Source of the DNA: Kiritimatiellia bacterium
GTDB taxonomy: Bacteria; Verrucomicrobiota; Kiritimatiellia; RFP12; UBA1067
Assembly (NCBI GenBank): GCA_017463935.1
Contig: JAFUEM010000024.1
Location: 1 to 41,787, forward strand
Reading direction: 5' to 3'
DNA length: 41,787 bases
Positions 15,350-23,217 of this stretch are shown piece by piece. The position numbers and the translations under genes were made by a program. The notes under the pieces were generated by a model that made no database searches, was not told the DNA's origin, and was given only the letters and a program-made list of their open reading frames with translations. Numbering within the stretch: the stretch's first letter is position 1; every line of letters begins with the position of its first letter.

Positions 15350-17307
15350 AAACCTTGCTTGACGTTTCCAATGTAATCCAGAATCGCTTGACGCTGGCGA
15401 TCGTTTCGGCTTATGCGCGCAGGGGGGGGGGGGAGCTTCCTGAGCTTTATGCAAATACGGCATCGGTCGCGCAAATCCGCAAGTTCCTCGCCGAAAAGAC
15501 CCCCTGCACGAGGTGGCGGTTCTTTGTTGCACATGTCGATCCTTATGCCGATATGGTTGCCTGGCTTGAAAAAGGTCTTGCGTTCAAGTCGGCGAAAGGC
15601 GGTCTCGCGCTTCGCGGTTCCGCCAGATTTTTAAGCTTTTGCTGCCGTGTCCTTCTTCCATTGTTCACGGTGCTCAGCAAGCGCTCGGCGAAAAAGAATT
15701 CGTTGCTTGCGAAGTATGACGAGTTTTTGACTGTTTATCGCCCCGCACCTGCCTCTATCGTCCAGAGCGGACTCAAAATCGTTTCCGTCCTGCCGAATCC
15801 GGCGGCGATGAAGTTCCCGGAGAAATTCTTCAAGGATTCCAACTACGACTGGATGCGGAACCGTTTTCGCAGGCTTACGGACAAGGATGTCGTAATTCCC
15901 GCCCCCGACGCATGCAAGGAGGACATGCTTGTCTATGGGCCCGGTCTTCGCGAAGAGAACATTTTGAATGTCGCGCGCCCCGGCTCGGACGTCGATACAT
16001 GGGCGGATGGCATCGTTGCCGGGAAGCCGACAGGAGGGCGAGGCTACTACATCAACAACTGGCACAACAACGCCCCTCGCTCCGAGCTGCCTCGACCGCT
16101 TCTCGTCGGCGATATCGCCGTCATGCGGTGCCGCTTCCGCCTGGCGAAATCCTACAACGTCCCGGTCGATGGATTTGGCACGGCGTTGAAGTTGGGCGAT
16201 CCCCGCTTTGCCGCGCAGTTGAAGTCTTTCCTCCGCGCACATCCCTACAAATATACGTCGGCGGTTTTCATGGTCGGCAACCAGCTTGCGCAAAAGCCTG
16301 CGCAGGACATGCGGATTCTCAAGGAGCTTCAGGAGCTTGCCGGATGCGAGGCCATGCTTTGCTCGCCGTTTCCTGCGCACATGCAGGAGAAGAAGTATGT
16401 CGGCGCGGTAAACGCGGAGATGGCGGCCGGCCAGCGCGACTACATGGCGATGCTGGCAACGCGGCTCGGGTGGCGTTTCGTCGACGTGTTCCAGTACGTG
16501 ATGGAAGAGGCGCATACCGACGAAAGCACGGCGTTCTGCGCCGGGCGTTCGCATGTCGGCATGTCGCATTCGCTTCGCTCTCCCGACAAGACGAGCGCGC
16601 AGCAGATCAACGACGACGCGACCGCGATCCTGGCGATGGCGCTGGGGCTGAAGGAAGACGACGGCCCCGCCCAGAAGAGCGTCTATGAAGAACTTTTCAA
16701 GGCCGGCAAGATCGCGCCCGGCGAGGCCAAGCTCGAGTTCGAGGAGTGGGAAACGTTGACCATCAACGAGAACAGGCACTGCCGCTATCTGTTTGTCGGC
16801 GGCTGCCTCTTGCGCGACTGTTGCGCGGCGAGCGCCAAGCTGAAGTCGAAGCCTACGTCCGAGGTGTATGCGTCAAGCCACTCGATAGCCGATCCGGCAT
16901 ACATCGAGGGCCTGAAGTGCATGATGGAGGGCAAGACTTACGATGTCGCCTACTTCAATTTCGGTGCGCATTTCTTCCTGCATACGCGCGAAGAGTTCAC
17001 AAAGGCGTTCGACGAGATTCTTTCGATCCTGGCGGCGCATGCGCCGAAAGTCGTGCTGCTGACGCTGCCGGAGCTTGCCTCGACGGGCGAGTCGGATCGC
17101 GAGGAGTGCGACTTCAAGAACGAGAAGATCCGTTGGGCGAACGACCAGCTGCTCACGGTTTACTCGAAGAAGTACCCGGTCGTCCCCGTCCACCAGATGG
17201 CGCTCAAGTACGCCGCGCACCGCTGCGACTACTTCCATTTCGAGCGAAGCGTGTACGACGCGCTTTTCAAGGAGATCCAGGAGCAGATCGGCGAACCCGC
17301 CGAATAA
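15346..17307 (+). CDS. Unrecognised 653-aa protein with G12 tract; possible SGNH-like C-terminal domain
   Basis: The start overlaps the upstream stop (ATGA). The first 26 codons lead into a run of twelve G at 15422-15433, encoding Arg-Gly-Gly-Gly-Glu. With 12 G the frame is open for 653 codons; 11 or 13 G would truncate it. No confident family is seen. From about residue 480 the order YLFVGGCLLRDC, YFNFGAHFFLH, a Leu/Pro strand (VVLLTLPE) and a late DYFHFE resembles SGNH/GDSL esterase blocks I, III and V. The usual GDS nucleophile position reads GGC. The middle part (about 270-430) also has alternating strand/helix character and may be a second related domain. Its place between a glycosyltransferase and a CotH protein suggests glycan modification, which is an inference only. 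Confidence 0.65.
   Translation: MKTLLDVSNVIQNRLTLAIVSAYARRGGGELPELYANTASVAQIRKFLAEKTPCTRWRFFVAHVDPYADMVAWLEKGLAFKSAKGGLALRGSARFLSFCCRVLLPLFTVLSKRSAKKNSLLAKYDEFLTVYRPAPASIVQSGLKIVSVLPNPAAMKFPEKFFKDSNYDWMRNRFRRLTDKDVVIPAPDACKEDMLVYGPGLREENILNVARPGSDVDTWADGIVAGKPTGGRGYYINNWHNNAPRSELPRPLLVGDIAVMRCRFRLAKSYNVPVDGFGTALKLGDPRFAAQLKSFLRAHPYKYTSAVFMVGNQLAQKPAQDMRILKELQELAGCEAMLCSPFPAHMQEKKYVGAVNAEMAAGQRDYMAMLATRLGWRFVDVFQYVMEEAHTDESTAFCAGRSHVGMSHSLRSPDKTSAQQINDDATAILAMALGLKEDDGPAQKSVYEELFKAGKIAPGEAKLEFEEWETLTINENRHCRYLFVGGCLLRDCCAASAKLKSKPTSEVYASSHSIADPAYIEGLKCMMEGKTYDVAYFNFGAHFFLHTREEFTKAFDEILSILAAHAPKVVLLTLPELASTGESDREECDFKNEKIRWANDQLLTVYSKKYPVVPVHQMALKYAAHRCDYFHFERSVYDALFKEIQEQIGEPAE
15422..15433 (+). 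repeat. Poly-G (G12) homopolymer inside coding sequence
   Basis: Twelve consecutive G occur 76 nt into the 15346 gene. Gain of one G brings a TGA at 15441-15443 into frame (32-aa product). Loss of one G leads to a stop at 15632-15634 (95-aa product). This has the geometry of a slipped-strand phase-variation switch. No other G tract of comparable length was noticed in the window. Confidence 0.85.
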
Positions 17308-17343
17308 GTGACGACATGACAGGAGCTGAAAGGAAGTGGCGCC

Positions 17344-20300
17344 ATGAGTAGAGCATGCACTATGGGATTTGCGATCGTGGGAGCGTTCGCATCTTTTTCC
17401 AGTACCTTCTCGTCGCAGGTGGAAAGCGAGACGGACGAAGTCTTGCCCGTTGCCGCCATCCGGTTTGCGACGACTGCGCCTGCGCTCGGACAGGCCGTCG
17501 AGACGACGCTCTCCGGCGCGCTGTCCGACCCGGGCTATCGCTGGATTTCGTGGCCGGCGTGCGGCGATGCGGCGGAGGGAGTTGAGGTCGGCACGGGCGC
17601 GTCGTACGTCCCGACCGAGGACGACCTCGAGCGTTGGCTGCAAGTCCAGGTCTGGCAGGGCGACACGCTCGTATGCAGCAATGCGCTGTATTTCAGCCGT
17701 CTGCCGGTCGTCTACCTGACGACGGACGACGGCTTCGCCGTGACCAACAAGGAATACGTCTCGGCATCGCTGAAGATTCAAGGCAATTCCGAGTTCGCCC
17801 AGCAATACGACGGTGCTACGCAGGTGAAAGGTCGCGGCAATTCGTCGTGGTCGATCTACCCGCAGAAATCGTATAAACTCAAGCTTGACAAGAAGACCGA
17901 CCTGTTCGGATTCGGGAAGAACAAGCATTGGGTGCTGGTATCGTGTTTCCACGACAGGGCGCTTCTGCGCAACAAGTTCGCGAGCGAACTTGGCAAAGCC
18001 CTCGGCATCGTCGGCATGGACATGACATGGGTCGATGTAGTTTACAACGGTGAATATCATGGCGTCTATATGCTTTGCGAACATCTTCGCGTCGGCGACA
18101 ACCGCGTCGAGATTTTCGACTGGGAGGACGAAGCGGAGTCCGTGGCAGGCAAGCTGTACAAGGCTGTCAAATCCGCTGCCGCGCTGACGGCGGAGGATAA
18201 ATCGGCGCTCGAAACGCAGATGTCCGAGGATTTGTCCTGGATGTCCGATGGATTGCTCGTATTCAAGGGACAGACCTACGACTTGTCGGACTACGGCCTG
18301 AAGAAGGATTATGATTTTTCTGGCGGGTATCTTTTCGAAGTGGATGACAGGCTTAGCGGTGTTTCGCGGTTCAGGACGCCGGAAGGCGTGAAGGTGCTTG
18401 TCGACAAGCCTGAATTCGCCAAGAGCAACGCCGAGATGTTCAGCGTGGCGACATCGCTCTGGGCGCGTTTCGAAGCGGCGTACAAGTCGGCGGACGGGCG
18501 CAGCGGCGACGGTACGCGCTATACCGAAATAGCCGACCTCGATTCCATGGCGGCATTTTGGCTTGTCAACGAACTCTTTGGGCAGAACGACACTGCCAAC
18601 AGCCGGTTCAGTTTTATCGACCAAGGCGGGAAACTGACGTTCGGGCCTGTCTGGGATTACGACTACAGTTCTGCCGCAGGATTGCTTGCATCACAAGCAG
18701 GCTTGAGTTTTACGACATTTTTCAACCGGAACGCCGACAACTGGTTCCGCGATTGGGTGCGCCACCAGGATTTCAGAAGCCGCGTCATCGAGCTGTACTG
18801 GCGGATTGCGCGCCCCCAAATGTTGGAAATCGCCGATTCGCCGGCACTTGAAGAACTGATAACCCGCCTGTCTGAAGCGGGTGCGGCCGAAGACGCCCGC
18901 TGGGGGGCGTATCCAAATCCCTACCGCGCCGAGGCGGTGATGCCGTCACATGCTGAAGACGTCGAGAACTGGCACAGTTACATCTTGAGGCACCTCGCGT
19001 GGCTGGATGTGCAGTTTTCCTCCGAGAAGTCTTTTGCGCAGTGCTTGAAAACAGTCTGTCCAGACCAGGGGTGCATAGCCTATGATTTGGCCGGCGGCGC
19101 GACCACGAGCGAACTCCGGACGCTCGTCGATCCAGATGCGTGGTTCAACATATCCCGCCCAAAGCGCCAGGGCTACGTGTTCGCCGGATGGACGGCCAGC
19201 GGCGACATCTCGGCGAAAGCCAGATGGTCGGTGCAGCGCAACACATCGCAGCCGATGACATCCGCGACTCTCTGCGGAACAAACAGCAATTACTGCGCGT
19301 TCAGGGGATTGGCCGAGCCGGGCGGCGTCGTCTGCCTGCGCGCGAACTGGGTTCGTCCAGGCGGCGGCTATGCCATCGAGTACGATCTGGCCGACGGGCG
19401 GGCCGAAGCGACGTATCCGGTTTCGGCTGCCAAGGATGAAGATCTGGAACTCCCCGCGCCAGTGCGCAATGGCTATGAGTTCGCCGGGTGGTCGTTGGAA
19501 GGAAGTCTTGCAGAAGAAGCGTCTTTTTCTGTTCCGGGCGCCGATGCGTCCGGATTGTCCGGTGCCATCGCGTATGGCGGTGGTTTCGAGCGTTGCAAAT
19601 TCCGCAACCTGGCCGTGTCTGGAGGTTTTGTGCGCCTCACGGCGCGTTGGACGATTCCCGGCGGCTATGCCGTCGAGTACGAACTCGGCGGCGGCAAGGC
19701 GGGTTCTTCGTATCCGGCTTCGATCGCGCGCAAGGGCTGGCTCTACTTGAAAACGCCGGTGAAAGAGGGCTATGTCTTCGCCGGGTGGTCGCTCGTCGGC
19801 GATCTTTCCGCCTCTGGACGCTATTCGACCCAATCGGGCGTCTCGCAGCTGCTCGATCCTGCGGCACCGTCTTATGGCGGCGGACACGACTATTGCTCGT
19901 TCTATGGCCTGCTCAAAGAGGCTGGCGTCGTTCGCTTGTGCGCGAACTGGGCCGTTCCCAAAGGGTATGCCGTCGAATACGATCTGGCAGGCGGCGTCGC
20001 AACCGGCACATACGCGGCTTTGTTCAAGGCGGCGGTCTGGACGACCGTGCCAGCGCCGCGCCGCGATGGATACTCGTTTGCGGGATGGATTGTCGAAGGG
20101 GCGGAGATCGGCTCCAATGCGCGTTACTCTGTCGTGGCCAACGAACGCCATCCTGTTCTCGCCGGGACGCCGTGCGGTGCTGGTTACTCAAGATGCTCGT
20201 TCAAGGAGTTGACGAATGCCGGCGGAGCTGTTCGCCTAACTGCGCAATGGCAGAGTGTCATTACCAAGTCTTCTCAGCTGAAAGCCATCTCCATGCAGAT

Positions 20301-20544
20301 GGCACCGGAACCGCTTGTCGTCGAAGGCATCCTGGGCGATGGGTTTGGATGGTTCAAGATGACGCTTGACTATGGATCATGGCCTGGTGTGGCTACGTTA
20401 AGCATCGTCACATGCGCAAGTCAAGACGAGTTTGACTGCTTTGTTTTCGCATGCGATGATCAAGAATGGCGGCTGGTGGACAAAAATGGCGGACTATGGA
20501 CTATCTGCCGCGAAGAGGACATGGATGTTTGCTATGGATTATGA
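17344..20544 (+). CDS. CotH-kinase family protein with Listeria-Bacteroides-type repeats
   Basis: This 1066-aa protein has a hydrophobic N-terminus (about residues 5-25, a possible signal peptide). The CotH kinase domain covers about 110-560: KGRGNSSWSIYPQKSYKLKL, LLRNKFASELGKALG, VYNGEYHGVYMLCEH, FWLVNELFGQNDT and the metal-site GPVWDYDYSS. CotH proteins are Fam20C-like protein kinases. From about 576 there are four repeats of roughly 100 aa, each with a YxxEYDLxGG strand and a GYxFAGW motif, related to Flg_new/Listeria-Bacteroides repeats found in surface proteins. A unique C-terminus of about 90 aa follows. An AAAGGAAG ribosome site precedes ATG 17344. Targets could be surface proteins, including neighbours; this is inference. 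The 3' end overlaps the next glycosyltransferase. Confidence 0.85.
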   Translation: MSRACTMGFAIVGAFASFSSTFSSQVESETDEVLPVAAIRFATTAPALGQAVETTLSGALSDPGYRWISWPACGDAAEGVEVGTGASYVPTEDDLERWLQVQVWQGDTLVCSNALYFSRLPVVYLTTDDGFAVTNKEYVSASLKIQGNSEFAQQYDGATQVKGRGNSSWSIYPQKSYKLKLDKKTDLFGFGKNKHWVLVSCFHDRALLRNKFASELGKALGIVGMDMTWVDVVYNGEYHGVYMLCEHLRVGDNRVEIFDWEDEAESVAGKLYKAVKSAAALTAEDKSALETQMSEDLSWMSDGLLVFKGQTYDLSDYGLKKDYDFSGGYLFEVDDRLSGVSRFRTPEGVKVLVDKPEFAKSNAEMFSVATSLWARFEAAYKSADGRSGDGTRYTEIADLDSMAAFWLVNELFGQNDTANSRFSFIDQGGKLTFGPVWDYDYSSAAGLLASQAGLSFTTFFNRNADNWFRDWVRHQDFRSRVIELYWRIARPQMLEIADSPALEELITRLSEAGAAEDARWGAYPNPYRAEAVMPSHAEDVENWHSYILRHLAWLDVQFSSEKSFAQCLKTVCPDQGCIAYDLAGGATTSELRTLVDPDAWFNISRPKRQGYVFAGWTASGDISAKARWSVQRNTSQPMTSATLCGTNSNYCAFRGLAEPGGVVCLRANWVRPGGGYAIEYDLADGRAEATYPVSAAKDEDLELPAPVRNGYEFAGWSLEGSLAEEASFSVPGADASGLSGAIAYGGGFERCKFRNLAVSGGFVRLTARWTIPGGYAVEYELGGGKAGSSYPASIARKGWLYLKTPVKEGYVFAGWSLVGDLSASGRYSTQSGVSQLLDPAAPSYGGGHDYCSFYGLLKEAGVVRLCANWAVPKGYAVEYDLAGGVATGTYAALFKAAVWTTVPAPRRDGYSFAGWIVEGAEIGSNARYSVVANERHPVLAGTPCGAGYSRCSFKELTNAGGAVRLTAQWQSVITKSSQLKAISMQMAPEPLVVEGILGDGFGWFKMTLDYGSWPGVATLSIVTCASQDEFDCFVFACDDQEWRLVDKNGGLWTICREEDMDVCYGL
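19060..20250 (+). repeat. Four divergent repeats of about 100 aa in the CotH protein
   Basis: Repeat starts lie near 19072, 19363, 19660 and 19965 (spacing about 290-305 nt). Each begins with a Y-A-(I/V)-E-Y-(D/E)-L-like strand and carries a G-Y-x-F-A-G-W core. A late C-(S/A/K)-F segment comes before the next unit. They are divergent in DNA, unlike the nearly uniform array at 37637. Confidence 0.75.
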
Positions 20545-21487
20545 TGTAACAGTCGTGACAGTCGTTTACGAGTTGGTGAAAGGCGGCCGCAAGGACTTCT
20601 TTTGCCAATGCGTGGCGTCTGTTGCTGCGCAGTCAGGGGTGCGCATCGAGCAGATCATTGTCGATGGTGCCTCTGCCGATGGCACGAAGGAATTGATTGC
20701 AGATTGCGTCGGCGAGCGTGACAATGTCACATGGCTGTCCGAGCCGGACAAGGGCATCTACGATGCGATGAACAAGGGGCTGAGGCTGGCCAGAGGGCGC
20801 TACATCACATTTCTCAACAGCGACGACTATTATCACGATTCAAGTGGACTGAGGCAGGTCGTGTCCCGGCTTGATTCCTCGAAGGCTGATTTTTCCTATG
20901 CGCCGGCCGTCATTCTCAAGCGGAATGGCACACGATCGACTTCCAGTCCGCATGTGAATCCGGATCTGAGAAATATTCTGAAGGGCATTCCGTTTTCCCA
21001 TCAGACCGTCTTGGTTCGAACCGACCTGATGAGGAAGATGGGCGGATTCAACTTGAACTATTATCGAAGCGCTGACTATGCCTTTGTCATGGAGCTCGTG
21101 TTCGCCGGGAAGAAGGCGGTTCGCGTCGAAAACGATTTCGTGACGTTTCGGGCCGGCGGCTTCAGTTGCAAGAATCCGTCTGAAAACCAGCGAGAGCATT
21201 TGGCGGCTTTCTCGGCTCTCGCAAAGCGCTACCTTGGACGCGAGCTGTCCGAGAAGGAATTGAAAGCGTATCTTTATGCATGCATCATGCGCTCTTTCGG
21301 CGTGGCGGCGCTCCGTGACGGTTGGGGCGGCGCGGAAAACGACGTCGCGCCGCTGCTCGCGCGCGCTTTCAAAGATGTTGCGCGTCTCGATCGGGAGGTT
21401 TGGTCGCTGAAACGGTCCTTTGCGTATTGCGTTGGCATGTTTGTCACGTGGCCGGCGCGGAAATTGTGGAATATGGTGAGATGGTGA
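20525..21487 (+). CDS. GT2 (WcaA/WcaE-like) glycosyltransferase
   Basis: The protein is 320 aa from ATG 20525, which has AGAGGA 5 nt upstream; ATG 20534 is an alternative. Motifs are VTVVTVVYELVKGG, QIIVDGASADGTKEL, SEPDKGIYDAMNKGL and the DXD-equivalent FLNSDDYY. This is the same subfamily as the enzyme at 13934 without the beta-rich extension. The end (MFVTWPARKLWNMVRW) is a shortened form of the shared glycosyltransferase tail. The stop codon lies inside an 8-bp tandem repeat. The gene overlaps the CotH gene, so the two are probably co-translated. A terminator and then the second AAA-ATPase gene follow. Confidence 0.87.
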   Translation: MFAMDYDVTVVTVVYELVKGGRKDFFCQCVASVAAQSGVRIEQIIVDGASADGTKELIADCVGERDNVTWLSEPDKGIYDAMNKGLRLARGRYITFLNSDDYYHDSSGLRQVVSRLDSSKADFSYAPAVILKRNGTRSTSSPHVNPDLRNILKGIPFSHQTVLVRTDLMRKMGGFNLNYYRSADYAFVMELVFAGKKAVRVENDFVTFRAGGFSCKNPSENQREHLAAFSALAKRYLGRELSEKELKAYLYACIMRSFGVAALRDGWGGAENDVAPLLARAFKDVARLDREVWSLKRSFAYCVGMFVTWPARKLWNMVRW

Positions 21488-21500
21488 GGTGGTGAGATGG
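21473..21500 (+). repeat. 8-bp tandem repeat over a stop codon
   Basis: ATGGTGAG, ATGGTGAG, GTGGTGAG, ATGG in series. The GT2 stop TGA (21485-21487) lies within it, so copy-number change would alter only the last residues of the enzyme. Confidence 0.7.
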
Positions 21501-21525
21501 TTTGGCGGTGAGGTATGGACGGGAG

Positions 21526-21549
21526 GGTCACGCTTGTCGTGACCTTTTT
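21526..21549 (+). terminator. Rho-independent terminator after GT2 gene
   Basis: GGTCACG (21526-21532), a 5-nt loop, and CGTGACC (21538-21544) form a perfect 7-bp stem followed directly by TTTTT. It separates the upstream glycan operon from the independently transcribed ATPase gene. Confidence 0.8.
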
Positions 21550-21608
21550 CCTGCGGTCGCGACAAACGCGCCCCTTCCGCTGTCGACCTGCCACTAACCA
21601 CTTAAAAA

Positions 21609-21617
21609 TGCTATAAT
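21609..21617 (+). promoter_or_regulatory. Extended -10 element of second AAA-ATPase gene
   Basis: TGCTATAAT ends at 21617 and ATG 21625 starts 8 nt later. This is identical in motif and spacing to copy 1 (8658-8666, ATG 8674). The -35 region (CTGCCA, about 21588) is weak. A leaderless transcript is expected. Confidence 0.6.
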
Positions 21618-21624
21618 ATACGCC

Positions 21625-23217
21625 ATGGAGAAGTTGGCGACAGACATCTATTCGTTCGAGCGGCTTCGCGAGAGCGGTTTTACGTACGTTGACAAGACGC
21701 GCGAACTCTACGCGATGGCGTCGGGTGACGTAGGCGTACAGTTTTTCATCGCGCGTCCGCGGCGCTTCGGCAAATCGCTCGCCGTATCGACGTTGAAGGC
21801 GCTTTTCGAAGGGCGGCGCGAACTTTTCAAGGGCCTGGCGATCGAGCCGCTCTGGGATTGGTCGAAGAAATGGCCTGTGCTGCATCTCGACATGGGGACG
21901 ATGCAGTATGATACCGTAGAAGAATTAGACCAGTCCTTGAGAGATTATTTTTGCCTAATGGCATCGGAGGTGGGTGTTTCGCTCGACCGGACGAAATTGA
22001 TGCCCGACATGTTTCGCGATATGATACGCGAGTTGGCGGCGAAATCCTTCGACGGTCGATGCGTAGTCCTGATCGATGAATACGACAAGCCGCTCTTGAA
22101 AGCGCTCGATACCACAGATGTCTGCAAATTCCGAGACTACCTGAAACCATTCTACGGCGTTGTGAAATACGAGGGTGAGAAACAGCGCTTCACGTTTATC
22201 ACGGGCGTGAGCAAGTTTTCGAAGGTGTCGATATTTTCGGATTTGAACAATCTGAAGGACTGGACGATGTACGCGAGCGTCGCGACGCTTTTCGGCTACA
22301 CGCACGAGGAAGTGCGCAAGTATTTCCCTGGACGCATACATACGCTCGCCGAGGCGAACTCGCTCACGGACGAAGAGGCGTTCGCCGAAATAATCAAGTG
22401 GTACGACGGCTATAAGTTCCATCCTTCTGCCAAACCTGTCATCAATCCGGTTTCGCTCGGACTTTGTTTCGAAAACAACGATTTCGCCAACTACTGGTCG
22501 AAGACGGCGGTGCCTACGTTTTTGATCGCCATCCTCGCGAAGCATCCACTCGATTTTTCGAGCGTGAACGTGAGCGACGACCGCCTGGAGGCGTACGAGC
22601 CGGAGAACCCCGACGTCACGACGCTTCTCTACCAGACAGGCTATTTGACGATCAAGGCTGCGCACCGCCTGAACGACATGACGGTTTACGACCTCGGCTT
22701 CCCGAACAGGGAAGTTGCAAACTCGTTCACTTCGAGACTTGCGCCGGCATATGTCGATATGGAGCCGCCATCCGCAGAGTCTGCGCAGATAGCGGCAGCA
22801 CGTGCGCTGTTGGCGCACGACGTCGCGAAGTTCATAAAGGCGCTCAAGACGTTTTTCGCGAATATTCCGTACGACCTGACGGACAGGCAGAACGAGCAGA
22901 CGTGGCAGGCGATCGTGTATGTGGTGCTGAAGGCCGTCGGCGTGGGCGTGCAGTCGGAAGTGAAGACGAACGACGGGCGCATCGACATGGTGGTCGATCT
23001 CCCCGGCGACATCTACATCGTCGAATTCAAGCTCGACAAGCCTGCGTCAGAGGCGATCGAGCAGATCAAGGGCAGGGACTACGCCGGGAAGTACGCGCTT
23101 TCCGGCAAGCGCGTCACGCTGATCGGCATCTCCTTCTCGTCTGAAAAGCGCACCATCGTCGAGGAACTCGTCGAGGAGTTTCCGCAGGGCGACAAGGTCA
23201 GAGGTGGTGAGGCGTGA
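21625..23217 (+). CDS. AAA-ATPase-like / PD-(D/E)XK nuclease-fold protein (copy 2)
   Basis: This 530-aa paralogue of the protein at 8674 has the same architecture: P-loop ARPRRFGKSLAV, Walker B VVLIDEYDKPL, ITGVSKFSKVSIFSDLNN, and a C-terminal nuclease fold GRIDMVVDLPGDIYIVEFKLD. The first 90 residues, the sensor region and the last 60 residues are nearly identical between copies. Residues about 92-140 and 160-185 are strongly divergent. The divergent block may determine specificity, or the conserved blocks may be homogenised by gene conversion. The promoter is leaderless-type. The stop overlaps the GTG of the following GT8-GT2 gene (GTGA), so that gene may be expressed from the ATPase promoter. 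Confidence 0.9.
   Translation: MEKLATDIYSFERLRESGFTYVDKTRELYAMASGDVGVQFFIARPRRFGKSLAVSTLKALFEGRRELFKGLAIEPLWDWSKKWPVLHLDMGTMQYDTVEELDQSLRDYFCLMASEVGVSLDRTKLMPDMFRDMIRELAAKSFDGRCVVLIDEYDKPLLKALDTTDVCKFRDYLKPFYGVVKYEGEKQRFTFITGVSKFSKVSIFSDLNNLKDWTMYASVATLFGYTHEEVRKYFPGRIHTLAEANSLTDEEAFAEIIKWYDGYKFHPSAKPVINPVSLGLCFENNDFANYWSKTAVPTFLIAILAKHPLDFSSVNVSDDRLEAYEPENPDVTTLLYQTGYLTIKAAHRLNDMTVYDLGFPNREVANSFTSRLAPAYVDMEPPSAESAQIAAARALLAHDVAKFIKALKTFFANIPYDLTDRQNEQTWQAIVYVVLKAVGVGVQSEVKTNDGRIDMVVDLPGDIYIVEFKLDKPASEAIEQIKGRDYAGKYALSGKRVTLIGISFSSEKRTIVEELVEEFPQGDKVRGGEA

Noticed and set aside
16873-18624. Minus-strand ORF of 583 codons
   Set aside because: It is a shadow of the 15346 and CotH genes in GC-rich DNA. 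There is no motif, and the + strand products have clear domains or coupling.
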